DNA of 64,000 bases from Halostagnicola kamekurae (GCF_900116205.1 NZ_FOZS01000004.1:310001-374000), one strand, 5' to 3'. Shown: positions 16,829-26,540, numbered from the stretch's first letter. A program made the numbers and translations. The notes: generated by a model from the letters alone, not told the origin.

Positions 16829-18337
16829 ATGGGCACCACGACCTCCCCCATTGAGGAAATAACGATCGGGCAGATCCATCGAGCATTCGAAGCGGGAACG
16901 CTCACCAGCGAAGACCTAATCGAGCGGTACGAAGAGCGCATCGAGAGCTACGATCGGAACGGCCCGGAACTCAATTCGATCGTCACTTACAACGAAAACG
17001 CGAGGGAACGAGCGGCGGAACTCGACGACGAGTTCGCCGAGTCGGGAACGTTCGTCGGCCCGCTACACGGGGTTCCGGTGGTCGTCAAAGACCACATCGA
17101 GACGACCGATCTCCCGACGTCGTACGGCTCGGTCGCATTCGAGGACTACTACCCTGAGGCAGAATCGGGCGTAACCCAGCGCCTGCAGGACGCAGGAGCG
17201 ATTATTCTGGGGAAGACGACCATGCCCGACTGGGCCACGTCGTGGTTCGGCTTCTCCTCGCTGACGGGGCGGACGAAAAACCCCTACGACCCGGAGCGCG
17301 ATCCCGGCGGCTCGAGCAGCGGAACAGGCGCGGCCGTCGCCGCGAACCTGGCGACGGTCGGCATCGGAACCGACTGCGGTGGCTCGATTCGCGTCCCCGC
17401 GTCGTTCGACAACCTCGTCGGCGTTCGCGTAACGCCCGGACTGATCAGCCGTGCGGGGGTGAGTCCGCTGGTCTCACAGCAGGATACCGCCGGGCCGATG
17501 ACCCGGACGGTCCGCGATGCGGCCAAGATGCTCGACGTGCTCGTCGACTACGACGAGCACGACGAACTGACGGGAAAGACCGAACTCGCACAGACCGGCG
17601 GGTCGTATACGAACGCCCTCCGTGCCGACGGCCTCCGCGGCGCTCGAGTCGGCGTCCTCCGGGACGGGTTCGGCGACGACGAGAACCCGGACGCTGCGCC
17701 GGTCAACGAGGTAACTGAGCGGGCTATCACGACGATCGAAAACGTCGGCGCGGAAGTGGTCGATCCGGTAGAGATTCCGCGGCTCGAGGAGTATCTCGGC
17801 GAGACGATGCTGTACATTCTTCAGTCCAAGCGAGATCTCAACGAATTTCTCGCCGACCGAGACGGCCCGGCCGATTCCGTCGACGAACTCTACGAGAACG
17901 GACAGTATCACGAACTACTCGATCTCTTTATCGGTTTCGCCGAAGACGGGCCGGACGACCTCTCGGACCACCTTGAGTACTGGAAACGCCGAAACGCTCA
18001 GCACGACTTCCAACAGGAGATCTTGAACGTCTTCGCCGCTCACGACCTCGACGCGATCGTCTATCCGGACGTGCAGGTCGTGCCGCCGACGGCCGAGGAG
18101 ATTCGGGACGGAAAGTACGAAACGATGACGTTCGCAACGAACACGATCATCGCCTCCCAGTCGCTCTGTAGTGCGGTCTCAGTCCCAGCGGGGTTCACCG
18201 ACGACGGCCTCCCGGTCGGACTCGAACTGCTCGGACGGCCGTTCGACGAGCCGACGCTACTGGAACTGGCCTACTCGTTCGAACGAGAGACGGAGCACCG
18301 TCGGACCCCGGAGACCGCATCACCGCTGTCGGAGTAA
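16829..18337 (+). CDS. amidase-signature family amidase
   Basis: The 502-residue enzyme hydrolyses a carboxylic amide. The Ser-cisSer-Lys triad of the amidase signature family is visible: Lys in VVVKDHIETT (near residue 90), the cis-Ser in GGSSSGTG, and the nucleophile Ser in GTDCGGSIRVPAS. The domain is complete, with the hydrophobic SVPAGFTDDGLPVGLELLG near the end. The ATG at 16829 is preferred to 16781, because the extra residues are basic and unlike the family. Substrate is unknown; it lacks GatA context (no GatC or GatB nearby). It begins shortly after the orphan mobile-element end. Confidence 0.9.
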   Translation: MGTTTSPIEEITIGQIHRAFEAGTLTSEDLIERYEERIESYDRNGPELNSIVTYNENARERAAELDDEFAESGTFVGPLHGVPVVVKDHIETTDLPTSYGSVAFEDYYPEAESGVTQRLQDAGAIILGKTTMPDWATSWFGFSSLTGRTKNPYDPERDPGGSSSGTGAAVAANLATVGIGTDCGGSIRVPASFDNLVGVRVTPGLISRAGVSPLVSQQDTAGPMTRTVRDAAKMLDVLVDYDEHDELTGKTELAQTGGSYTNALRADGLRGARVGVLRDGFGDDENPDAAPVNEVTERAITTIENVGAEVVDPVEIPRLEEYLGETMLYILQSKRDLNEFLADRDGPADSVDELYENGQYHELLDLFIGFAEDGPDDLSDHLEYWKRRNAQHDFQQEILNVFAAHDLDAIVYPDVQVVPPTAEEIRDGKYETMTFATNTIIASQSLCSAVSVPAGFTDDGLPVGLELLGRPFDEPTLLELAYSFERETEHRRTPETASPLSE

Positions 18338-18405
18338 GCGCGACATCGCTCCCGTGGTTCCGAATTGGATAGCGTTTTTGAGTCCCGAGCCATCTACACG
18401 CATAC

Positions 18406-19242
18406 ATGTACGCTTACTCCGTCTGGTCCCCCGAACGCGGGCCACAGACGACCGCTCTCATCGCGGGACTCGCTCGAGCGCACGCCGAACGGGACGATCG
18501 GGTTCTCGTCGTCGACTTTACGCCACCCGGCGACGGGGTGTCCGAGTACTTCGGGGTCGAACCGGGCGGCGAATCGGACGAAAACGTCGTCACTCACCTG
18601 ATCGAAGAGAACGACGACCCGTTCGAAGAACTCGCAGAGCCCGTCGAACCGGGCGTCGATCTCGTGCCGACCCACGAGCACCTCGCAGACCTCGAGAACA
18701 CGCTCGATCAGAACGCGATGCTGGCCGAAATTTCCGCGTCCAGCCGAAACTACGAGTACCCGCGATCGGAACAACTCCACCGCGTCATCTCCGATTCGAA
18801 AGCATTCTACGAATATGATATAATACTGGTCGACGCCGGGTCCGGAACGGATCAACACGCGTACAACGGGATATACGCCGCCAACAGGGTGCTACTGCCG
18901 TACGAGGCAGGTGGCGATCCCGAAGCCGTGACCGCCGGGTTCGAGGACGTCCAGAACGCCCTCGAGTCAATCGACGTCGTACCGCTCGGGACGGTTGCGA
19001 CGGGCGTCGAACCAGGAGAAACCGGCGACAGGGGCGACACACCTCCAGATCTGCCGTCGATGGATAGTTCGATTGCGGACTGTCCGTCGCTGTTCGAAGA
19101 CGCTCGAGTCGCCTGCTCGAGTTTCCTCGATTTCGAGCAAAACGAGGAGTATCGTCAGCTAGAACCGAACGAACGAAACGTCGTGGAATCGATTTCGAAA
19201 CTCGCCGCGGACATCGCGACGACGCTAAAGAATCCGAACTAA
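18406..19242 (+). CDS. ParA/MinD-like protein with degenerate Walker A motif
   Basis: The 278-residue protein follows the plan of haloarchaeal ParA proteins: a first strand (MYAYSVWS), the P-loop region, LVVDFTPPGDGVSEYFGV, VDLVPTHEHLADLE, YDIILVDAGSGTDQHAYNGIYAANRVLLPYE and a C-terminal Val-Glu-Ser-Ile-Ser-Lys-Leu helix. The P-loop position reads ERGPQTTA, so both the signature Lys and the Walker Lys of KGGxGKTT are missing, as is the usual acidic pair DPQ after the second strand. It may bind but not hydrolyse nucleotide, or act as a regulator. It is monocistronic and ends convergent with the quinone oxidoreductase gene. No centromere-like repeat or ParB is nearby. Confidence 0.75.
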   Translation: MYAYSVWSPERGPQTTALIAGLARAHAERDDRVLVVDFTPPGDGVSEYFGVEPGGESDENVVTHLIEENDDPFEELAEPVEPGVDLVPTHEHLADLENTLDQNAMLAEISASSRNYEYPRSEQLHRVISDSKAFYEYDIILVDAGSGTDQHAYNGIYAANRVLLPYEAGGDPEAVTAGFEDVQNALESIDVVPLGTVATGVEPGETGDRGDTPPDLPSMDSSIADCPSLFEDARVACSSFLDFEQNEEYRQLEPNERNVVESISKLAADIATTLKNPN

Positions 19243-19343
19243 CCGGTTGACGACGTTCTCTCATCTCGCACTGTATTGACACCTTCGAGGAGTGATCGAT
19301 AGATACGGTAGTTGTCACTACCGCAAATAGATATTCTTCTTAG

Positions 19344-19366
19344 AGTATTCAAATACTATTATTTTT
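19344..19366 (+). terminator. weak hairpin with T-tract
   Basis: AGTAT and ATACT pair around TCAA, followed by ATTATTTTT. It lies between two convergent genes, about 100 nt after the ParA-like gene. Confidence 0.35.
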
Positions 19367-19446
19367 GCTACAATACGATGGCTAGGAGGAGATGAGAACG
19401 ATGCGCTTCAAAAAGAGTCGACGAGCGGTTGAGTAAAACGACGTGA

Positions 19447-20490
19447 TTAGTCCATTTCGCTGTCCGGTTTGACCACCACTTTCCCGAATCCTTCTCGGTT
19501 CTGTAGCATCTCGTGGGCCCGAGACGCCTCGCTCATTGGGAGAACATCTCGAATCGCCGGCTCGAAGGTGCCGTCCCAGACGAGTTCCATCACGTCGTCG
19601 ACTTCGCCCGGCGTCGCCATCGTCGAGCCCATGATGTTCAGCTGATTCCAGAAGATGCGCTGGATATCCGTCTCGGGCGCACCGCCTGCGGTCCCGCCGC
19701 AGGTCACCAGCCGCCCGCCTTTCGCCAGACTCTTGATCGAATCGCGCCAGGTCGGTTCGCCGACGTGTTCGACGACGACGTCGACGCCACGGCCGCCGGT
19801 CTCCTCGAGGACCCAGTCGGCGAAGTTCTCCTCCTCGTAGTTGCAGACGTAATCTGCCCCGTGTTCGCGCGCGTACTCGAGTTTCTGTTCGCTGCTTCCG
19901 GTCGCGTAGATCTCCGCCCCTGCGTAGTCGGCGATCTGGAGCGCCGCGTGGCCGACCCCACCGCTCGCGCCCAAAACGAGGATGTTCTCGCCCGCGGAGA
20001 GTTCGGCGCGGTCGATCAACATCCGCCAGGCGGTCTGGAAAACGAGCGACGACGACCCCGCGGTCTCCCAGTCGACGTGCTCCGGGACCGAGATCAAATT
20101 CTCCTCCGGGATCGCAGCGTACTCGCTGTGAACGCCCGGCACGTGCTCGCCGATGATGTGAAAGGTCTTACAGAGCGAGGCTTCGCCGTCGCGACAGAAC
20201 TCGCACTCGCCACAGGAGACGCCGGCCGAGAGCGCGACTCGATCCCCGGCTTCGTACTGTGTCACGTCCTCGCCGACGCGTTCGACGATGCCGGCCCCGT
20301 CGCTCCCGGTGACGTGTGGAAGTTCGAGGTCGAGTCCCGGTAGTCCGCGGCGCACCCAGACATCGAGGTGATTGAGCGCACCGGCTTTGATGTCGACTAA
20401 AACCTCATCGCGGGCGGGCTCCGGATCCGGAACCGATCCGTACTCGAGTCCATCCGTGCCGCCGTGTTCCGTGACTGTGATGGCGTCCAT
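19447..20490 (-). CDS. zinc-binding alcohol dehydrogenase / quinone oxidoreductase
   Basis: The 347-residue protein is a medium-chain dehydrogenase. The N-terminal catalytic domain has GSDGAGIVE, and the cysteine cluster CGECEFCRDGEASLC that binds structural zinc. The nucleotide-binding domain shows VLGASGGVGHAALQIA, typical of NADPH-quinone oxidoreductases. It ends with the usual GFGKVVVKP. It could reduce quinones or enals; substrate is not predictable. The gene is downstream of the methylmalonyl-CoA mutase gene on the same strand (191 bp apart). Confidence 0.88.
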   Translation of the reverse strand: MDAITVTEHGGTDGLEYGSVPDPEPARDEVLVDIKAGALNHLDVWVRRGLPGLDLELPHVTGSDGAGIVERVGEDVTQYEAGDRVALSAGVSCGECEFCRDGEASLCKTFHIIGEHVPGVHSEYAAIPEENLISVPEHVDWETAGSSSLVFQTAWRMLIDRAELSAGENILVLGASGGVGHAALQIADYAGAEIYATGSSEQKLEYAREHGADYVCNYEEENFADWVLEETGGRGVDVVVEHVGEPTWRDSIKSLAKGGRLVTCGGTAGGAPETDIQRIFWNQLNIMGSTMATPGEVDDVMELVWDGTFEPAIRDVLPMSEASRAHEMLQNREGFGKVVVKPDSEMD

Positions 20491-20681
20491 ACGCTGGTAA
20501 TTGTGAACGTGGGGGATAATTCTGGTGGAACCGGCGACGGGAGCCGCGGGCCGTAGGCATCTGGACCCGGCAAATGAGCGCGCCGACGGTGGTGTGAACG
20601 ACGAGTACGTCCCACAGCTGTCAGAGCCGTTATCAAAGAACGACCGACGGAAGCCGCCTCAAAGCCGCTCGAGACGACGTG

Positions 20682-22367
20682 CTAGGCGAGGCTCACGGCT
20701 TCCTGGTAGGAGCCGTATTTCTCCTCGAAGACCTGCATGATCTCTCCCATCGTCGCGTAGGCTTTTACTGCGTCGACGATCGGCGGCATGACGTTCTCAC
20801 CCTCCTCGAGTCGACGCGAGAGGTCCTCGAGCGCCGCCTCGACTTCGGCGTCGTCGCGTTCGGATTTGACGCGCTCGAGTCGCTCGAGCTGTCGGTCGCG
20901 CGCCATCTCGTCGACCTGGAGGATCTCGGGCGAGGTGTCCTCTTCGATCGTGTACTCGTTGACGCCGACGACGACCTCCTCGCCGCGTTCGACGCGCTGT
21001 TGGTACTCGTAGCTCGACTCTTGGATCTCTCGGTGGAAGTAGCCCTCGTCGATCCCCTGGAGGATGCCGTCGCGGACGGAGCCGTCGCCGATCGATTTGA
21101 TCTCCTCGAGGTAGTCCATCATCGCCGCCTCCATCTCGTCGGTCAACGCTTCGATCGCGAAGCTCCCGCCGAGCGGGTCAACGATGTCCGCGGCGCCCGA
21201 CTCCTCGGCGATGATCTGCTGGGTTCTGAGCGCGACGCGAACCGCCTCCTCGCTCGGCAGCGCCAGCGCCTCGTCGAAGCTGTTCGTGTGCAGCGACTGG
21301 GTCCCGCCGAGAACGCCCGCGAGCGCCTGAATCGTCACCCGGACGATGTTGTTGAGCGGCTGTTGGGCCGTCAGCGACTGGCCGGCGGTCTGCGTGTGGA
21401 ACTTCAGTCGTCTGGATTCCCGGCGCTCGGCGCCGTACCACTCGTTCATCACGTGCGCGTAGAGCCGCCGCGACGCGCGATACTTCGCGACCTCCTCGAA
21501 GATCGAGTTGTGAGAGTTGAAGAAAAAGGACAGCAGCGGCGCGAACTCGTCGACATCGAGACCGCGCTCGAGACAGTCCTCGACGTAGGCGAAGCCGTCG
21601 GCGAGCGTGAACGCCGCCTCCTGGGCGGCCGTCGAGCCAGCCTCTCGAATGTGATAGCCGGAGACCGAGACGGGGTGAAACGACGGCGTTTCCTCGACTG
21701 CGAACTCGATGGTGTCCGTAACGATCGACAGCGACGGTTCGGGCGGGATCACCCACTCCTTCTGGGCGATGAACTCCTTGAACATGTCGTTCTGGAGGGT
21801 CCCGCGCAGTTCCGAGCGCGGAACGCCCTGTCGGTCCGCCAGCGCGACGTACATCGCGTAAATGACCGCCGCGGAGGGATTGATCGTAAACGAGGTCGAG
21901 ATCTCGTCGATGTCGATCCCGTCGAACAGCACTTCGAAGTCGGCCAGCGTATCGACGGCGACGCCCTCTTTGCCGACTTCGCCCTCGCTCATCGGATCGT
22001 CCGAATCGATTCCCATCAGCGTGGGCATATCGAAGGCGACTGACAGTCCCGTCTGACCCTCGTCGATCAGATACTGAAAGCGTTCGTTCGTCTCCTCGGC
22101 GGTCCCGAACCCGGCGAACTGGCGCATCGTCCACGTTCGCCCGCGGTACATCGTCGGATACGGGCCGCGGGTAAACGGCGGTTCGCCCGGAAACCCAAGA
22201 TCCGACTCGTAGTCTAGGTCTGCGACGTCCGCGGGCGTGTAGAGACGGTCGACTTCGTGATTCGATACCGTCGCGAACCGATCCTTCCGTTCGTCGGCCT
22301 CCAGGGTTTCGCTCTCCCACCGACTGCGGTGGTCGCGAACCGCCTCGAGGTCGTCTCGGTCATACAT
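20682..22367 (-). CDS. mcmA1: methylmalonyl-CoA mutase, large (catalytic) subunit
   Basis: The 561-residue protein interconverts (R)-methylmalonyl-CoA and succinyl-CoA with adenosylcobalamin. The catalytic TIM-barrel domain is complete: PGEPPFTRGPYPTMYRGRTWTMRQFAGF near the N-terminus (the substrate-binding region), then DMPTLMGIDSDDP and the later SGYHIREAGSTAAQE and TNSFDEALALPSE. The cobalamin-binding domain is absent, as usual for archaea where it is a separate small subunit; that gene is not in the window. It probably serves propionyl-CoA use together with the adjacent acyl-CoA dehydrogenase gene. The upstream region contains an AT-rich element (AAATATAAATAAAC on the minus strand, 22411-22424). 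Confidence 0.95.
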   Translation of the reverse strand: MYDRDDLEAVRDHRSRWESETLEADERKDRFATVSNHEVDRLYTPADVADLDYESDLGFPGEPPFTRGPYPTMYRGRTWTMRQFAGFGTAEETNERFQYLIDEGQTGLSVAFDMPTLMGIDSDDPMSEGEVGKEGVAVDTLADFEVLFDGIDIDEISTSFTINPSAAVIYAMYVALADRQGVPRSELRGTLQNDMFKEFIAQKEWVIPPEPSLSIVTDTIEFAVEETPSFHPVSVSGYHIREAGSTAAQEAAFTLADGFAYVEDCLERGLDVDEFAPLLSFFFNSHNSIFEEVAKYRASRRLYAHVMNEWYGAERRESRRLKFHTQTAGQSLTAQQPLNNIVRVTIQALAGVLGGTQSLHTNSFDEALALPSEEAVRVALRTQQIIAEESGAADIVDPLGGSFAIEALTDEMEAAMMDYLEEIKSIGDGSVRDGILQGIDEGYFHREIQESSYEYQQRVERGEEVVVGVNEYTIEEDTSPEILQVDEMARDRQLERLERVKSERDDAEVEAALEDLSRRLEEGENVMPPIVDAVKAYATMGEIMQVFEEKYGSYQEAVSLA

Positions 22368-22486
22368 GGTCGTCTATGATGGTCCCGACGCTCTAAATTC
22401 TTGTTCTCGTTTATTTATATTTTTGAGCGGGATTTGTTCGCGTTGATTCGACGGTCCGTGGTCGATCCAAACCGTACCCGTCTGAT

Positions 22487-23632
22487 TTATTGCTTTAGAT
22501 GGCCGGCGATAATCTTCTTTTGGATCTCGGAAGTGCCCTCGTAGATCGTCGTTATCTTCGCGTCGCGATAGTAGCGCTCGACGTCGAAATCGGTCGTATA
22601 GCCGTAGCCGCCGTGGACCTGAATGGCCTCGCCTGCGACGTCGACAGCCGTCTCGCTCGCGAAGTACTTCGCCATGCTGGCGGCCATCGGATCGACCCCG
22701 TCCTCGTTCTTTCGGGCGGCGTCTCGAGCCAGCAACCGTGCGGCCTGGACGTTCGTCTGCATGTCCGCGAGTTTCTGTCCGATCGCCTGGTGTTCGATGA
22801 TCGGGTCGCCGAACTGCTCGCGTTCGTTCGCGTAGGCGACAGCGTCCTCGAGAGCGGCTCGGGCGACGCCGACGGCCTGACTCGCGATCGCGATACGGCC
22901 GCCGGTGAGAATCGAGAAAGCGGCTTGCAACCCGTCGCCGACAGCAGTGAGGCGGTTTTCAGCTGGGATACGGACGTCGTCGAACACCAGCGTCGTCGTA
23001 TCGCTCGCTCGAAGCCCGAGTTTGTCCTCTTTCTTCCCGACCGAGAGCCCGTCCGCGTCTTTGGGCACGAGAAACTGGGTGATTGTCCCCGGATCGTCCC
23101 GGTCGGTTTTGGCGAAAAGAATAACGACGCCAGCGCGTTCGCCGTTCGTGATCCACTGTTTCGTTCCGTCGATGACGTACTCGTCGCTGTTGTCATCACC
23201 CAAACTTTCCTCGAGGCGGGCCTCAGTCGTCATCTCGGCTGGATTCGATCCGGCGTGGGGTTCGGACAGCGCGAAGGCGCCGACCGGACGACCGTCGGCC
23301 ATCGACGGAAGCCACCGCTCTTTGTGGGCCTCCGAGCCGAACGTGCGGATGCAGGAAGTCGCGAGACAGTGGACCGAAAGGGCCGTCGCGACCGCGAGGT
23401 GGCCCGCCGCGAGTTCCTCGTTGACGATGCTGTAGGTGAGTTCGTCGACGTCGATTCCGCCGTACTCCGTCGGGACGGTCAGCCCCGTCAGGTCGAGTTC
23501 TGCGAGGCCGTCCCAGACGGCTTCAGGAAACTGCTGTTCGCTCTCGGCTGTCGATGCAGCCTCGCTAACCTCCGATTCGACGAACTCCCTGACGGTATCT
23601 CTGATCAGCCGTTGTTCGTTCGTGAGGGACAT
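22487..23632 (-). CDS. acyl-CoA dehydrogenase
   Basis: The 381-residue FAD enzyme introduces a trans-2 double bond into acyl-CoA. Family landmarks are FALSEPHAGSNPAEM (FAD and substrate), ITNGERA and the C-terminal QVHGGYGYTTDFDVERYYRDAKITTIYEGTSEIQ, which includes the catalytic Glu of the short- and medium-chain classes. It lies upstream of the mutase gene on the same strand, 119 bp apart. A TTTACTA element about 26 nt before the ATG is a plausible TATA box, and a 22-bp dyad lies just beyond it. Confidence 0.93.
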   Translation of the reverse strand: MSLTNEQRLIRDTVREFVESEVSEAASTAESEQQFPEAVWDGLAELDLTGLTVPTEYGGIDVDELTYSIVNEELAAGHLAVATALSVHCLATSCIRTFGSEAHKERWLPSMADGRPVGAFALSEPHAGSNPAEMTTEARLEESLGDDNSDEYVIDGTKQWITNGERAGVVILFAKTDRDDPGTITQFLVPKDADGLSVGKKEDKLGLRASDTTTLVFDDVRIPAENRLTAVGDGLQAAFSILTGGRIAIASQAVGVARAALEDAVAYANEREQFGDPIIEHQAIGQKLADMQTNVQAARLLARDAARKNEDGVDPMAASMAKYFASETAVDVAGEAIQVHGGYGYTTDFDVERYYRDAKITTIYEGTSEIQKKIIAGHLKQ

Positions 23633-23681
23633 ACCTCAGTATCTATCGTGCAGATAGTAAAGGTCAGGTCTCGACCGATCC

Positions 23682-23703
23682 ATTACGCGCATATCTGTGT
23701 AAT
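23682..23703. promoter_or_regulatory. 22-bp dyad, ATTACGC-N8-GTGTAAT
   Basis: The two arms differ from a perfect inverted repeat at one position. The site lies about 50-70 nt before the acyl-CoA dehydrogenase start, just beyond its likely TATA box, in the divergent gap to rdfA. The same dyad with the same 8-nt spacer recurs at 26588, 33779 and, in a variant form, 38830. Confidence 0.5.
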
Positions 23704-23894
23704 CGAATACGCATTGCTAGTGTATAGCGGCTACTTTCGGGACGAATGCTCGATCGGTCCATCTCTGGGAGTCAGCCCAGAGCGAGTGCGTTCTACTAAT
23801 AATTTGTTCACGGTCTCGCACCCAACAGAGGCAGATAACGACCGAAACGATGGCATTCGGAACATTTGTATCGCGGGACGACGATGCGTATCCT

Positions 23895-24512
23895 ATGACA
23901 GGTGAGTCGGATAGCCGCCGACGAACGAAGGTCGAGCGAGTGATCGATACCTACGATCTCGACGAGTGGGGGGCCCGACTCGAGGCCGAGTGGCTCGGCG
24001 ACGGCGGGAATCGAACGAGTCTGCGCGACCTCGCGACCGAGTTCAATATCGCGATTCTCCAGAAAGCGCTTCGAGAAGCCGGCGGCACACCGACACGACG
24101 AGACGTCGAGAACACCTACGAGATACTGACCGACCAGGAGGGCAGTTCCGCAGAGCGGATTCGGAAACGACGGGGCTTAGAGCGCACCGGGGTCGACATC
24201 GACGAGGTTCGATCAGATTTCGTCACCCACCAGGCGATCCACACGTATCTCACGACGGTCAGGGAAGCCGAACTCCCGAAAGATGACGACGACGAATCGA
24301 GACGAGACCGAAAGAAAGAGACCATCCAGCGTCTGGCGAGTCGGACCCAGGTCGTTACGGATTCGACCGTCGGGGAACTGGTTCGGGCCGGATTGCTCAC
24401 GGATCGCCAGTACGACGTGCTCGTCTCGGTGACGGTCGTCTGTGAGGAGTGTGGAACGACCTACACCGTCGACGAACTCATCGATACGGGTGGCTGTGAG
24501 TGTACGCCGTGA
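23895..24512 (+). CDS. rdfA: rod-determining factor RdfA
   Basis: The 205-residue protein matches the RdfA family, first described in Haloferax where it is needed for the rod cell shape. Seen here are an N-terminal KVERVIDTYDLDEWGARLEAEWLG, SLRDLATEFNIAILQKALREAG, a helical middle with charged residues, and a C-terminal zinc-binding-like Cys pattern (CEECGTTYTVDELIDTGGCEC). The ATG at 23895 begins just before the family's conserved part; the earlier ATG at 23850 is not supported. The gene for the SMC-related protein follows 78 bp downstream, the order seen in other haloarchaea. Confidence 0.88.
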   Translation: MTGESDSRRRTKVERVIDTYDLDEWGARLEAEWLGDGGNRTSLRDLATEFNIAILQKALREAGGTPTRRDVENTYEILTDQEGSSAERIRKRRGLERTGVDIDEVRSDFVTHQAIHTYLTTVREAELPKDDDDESRRDRKKETIQRLASRTQVVTDSTVGELVRAGLLTDRQYDVLVSVTVVCEECGTTYTVDELIDTGGCECTP

Positions 24513-24559
24513 GAAGCGTTCCGGTGTATCGACACGCGAGACCCGTCGCTGGTGATGGT

Positions 24560-24568
24560 TATTTATAC
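24560..24568 (+). promoter_or_regulatory. TATA box of the SMC-related gene
   Basis: ATTTATACA lies about 26 nt before the ATG at 24591, so this gene probably has its own leaderless promoter in addition to any read-through from rdfA. This also decides the start against the earlier in-frame ATG at 24552. Confidence 0.55.
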
Positions 24569-24590
24569 AGGGAACACAAATCTGCGGGCA

Positions 24591-26540
24591 ATGTCAACAG
24601 CGAGGTCACTCGAATCGACTATCGATCTCACCGCCGAAAATATTGGCGGGATCGACGAAACATCGGTTCGGCTACATCCGGGCGTGAACGTCCTCACGGG
24701 ACGAAACGCGACCAACCGAACGTCGTTTCTGCAGGCGATTATGGCTGCACTCGGAAGCGAGCAGTCCTCGCTCAAGGGCGACGCGGATAGGGGAGCAGTC
24801 GAGTTGACGTTCGGAGACGACGAGTACACCCGATCGCTGTTTCGCCAGAACGGCGGCGTCTCCTTCGACGGCGATCCGTACCTCGAGGATCCGGAGCTCG
24901 CAGACCTCTTCGCGTTTCTCCTCGAATCGAACGAGGCGAGGCGAGCGGTCGGCCGCGGTGACGACCTCCGAGAGATCATCATGCGGCCAATCGATACTGA
25001 CGAAATCGAAGCCGAGATCAGCGCCCTCGAAACCGAGAAACGGGAACTCGACGACCGAATCGCCGAACTCGAACGCCTCGAGGAGGAACTGCCCGATCTC
25101 GAGTCAGAACGAGTCTCCATCGACGAGGAAATCGATCGCCTCACGGCGCGGATCGGCGAACTCGAGACCGAACTCGAAGAACACGAGATCAACGTCGACG
25201 AGAGCCGAACGCGAAAGGACGAACTCGAAACGGCCTTCGAGCAGCTTCGAGACGCGCGCAAGGAACTCGAATCCGTCGAATACGATCTGGAAACCGAACG
25301 AGAGAGCCTGGCAGAACTCGAGCGAGAGCGGGAAGAACTCGAGGAAACGATAGACGAGCAGACGGCCGACGACACTGAATCGCCCGACCAGTTAGACGGT
25401 CGTATTTCGGAGCTTCGAGAGCGGAAGCGATCGTTGGATTCGAAGCTCACCGAGCTTCAGAACGTCATACAGTTCAACGAGAATCGGCTGTCGGGAGACG
25501 GTGTCGCCTTGGAGGGCGAACTCGGTGCGCCTGCCGATTCGGCTGAACTCACGGACCAGTTAGTCGAAACGTCTGACGAAATCGTCTGCTGGACCTGCGG
25601 GTCGAGCGTCGAACGCGACCGCATCGAATCGACGCTCGAACGACTGCAATCGCTTCATCAACAGACGCTTGCAGAGCGCAACGACGTACAGGACACGATC
25701 GACGAGTTGGCAACACGAAAGGCGACGATACAGGAAAACGCCCAGCGTCGGAGCCGACTCGAGCGGAAACTGTCGTCGATCGAGGACGAAATCGAACTGC
25801 GAGACGAACAGATCGACTCGCTCGTGGACGAACGGGACCGACTCCGCGAGCGGGTCGAACGACTCGAGAGCGAGGCGGAATCGTTCGAGGACACGGATTA
25901 CAGCGACGTTCTCGAGACACACCGCGAGCTTAACCGTGTCGAACTCGAACTCGAGGAGCGACGTTCGGACCGAGAGCGCGTCGAGGGTCGCATCGAAGAG
26001 CTCGAGACGGCGGTCGACGAACGAGCGGATCTGTCCGAAAGACGCGCAGAACTCGAACAGGAGTTAACGGAGTTACGTACCCGCGTCGAACGAATCGAAT
26101 CGGATGCGATCGACGCGTTCAACGACCACATGGAGTCGATCCTCGGCGTCCTCGAGTACGCGAACATCGACCGAATCTGGATCGAGCGTCGCGAAACGAA
26201 CGTTCGAGAAGGTCGATCCACTGTCTCGAAGACCGCCTTCGACCTCCACGTCGTTCGAACCACCGACGACGGAGCGACCTACGAGGACACGATCGGACAC
26301 CTCTCGGAAAGCGAACGGGAGGTGACCGGCCTCGTCTTCGCGCTGGCCGGCTATCTGGTTCACAACGTCTACGAGGTCGTTCCGTTCATGTTGCTCGACT
26401 CGCTCGAGGCGATCGACTCCGACCGGATCGCCTCGGTCGTCGAGTACTTCGAGGAGTACGTCGACTGTCTCGTCGTCGCCTTGCTTCCCGAAGACGCCGA
26501 ACCGCTCCCCGAGTCCCATCACTACGTCACCGAGATATAG
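24591..26540 (+). CDS. archaea-specific SMC-related protein
   Basis: The 649-residue protein has an ATPase head split by a long coiled coil rich in Glu, Leu and Arg (about residues 130-500). A Cys-Trp-Thr-Cys pair at residues 333-336 resembles the zinc hook of Rad50. The N-terminal P-loop position reads GRNATNRTS, with Arg in place of the Walker Lys. The C-terminal half has the signature-like LSESEREVTGLVFALAGYL and FMLLDSLEAIDSDR in the Walker B position. Haloarchaeal relatives act with RdfA, but their detailed role is unsettled; both ATP-binding motifs look altered. It ends convergent with the XRE regulator gene. Confidence 0.85.
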   Translation: MSTARSLESTIDLTAENIGGIDETSVRLHPGVNVLTGRNATNRTSFLQAIMAALGSEQSSLKGDADRGAVELTFGDDEYTRSLFRQNGGVSFDGDPYLEDPELADLFAFLLESNEARRAVGRGDDLREIIMRPIDTDEIEAEISALETEKRELDDRIAELERLEEELPDLESERVSIDEEIDRLTARIGELETELEEHEINVDESRTRKDELETAFEQLRDARKELESVEYDLETERESLAELEREREELEETIDEQTADDTESPDQLDGRISELRERKRSLDSKLTELQNVIQFNENRLSGDGVALEGELGAPADSAELTDQLVETSDEIVCWTCGSSVERDRIESTLERLQSLHQQTLAERNDVQDTIDELATRKATIQENAQRRSRLERKLSSIEDEIELRDEQIDSLVDERDRLRERVERLESEAESFEDTDYSDVLETHRELNRVELELEERRSDRERVEGRIEELETAVDERADLSERRAELEQELTELRTRVERIESDAIDAFNDHMESILGVLEYANIDRIWIERRETNVREGRSTVSKTAFDLHVVRTTDDGATYEDTIGHLSESEREVTGLVFALAGYLVHNVYEVVPFMLLDSLEAIDSDRIASVVEYFEEYVDCLVVALLPEDAEPLPESHHYVTEI

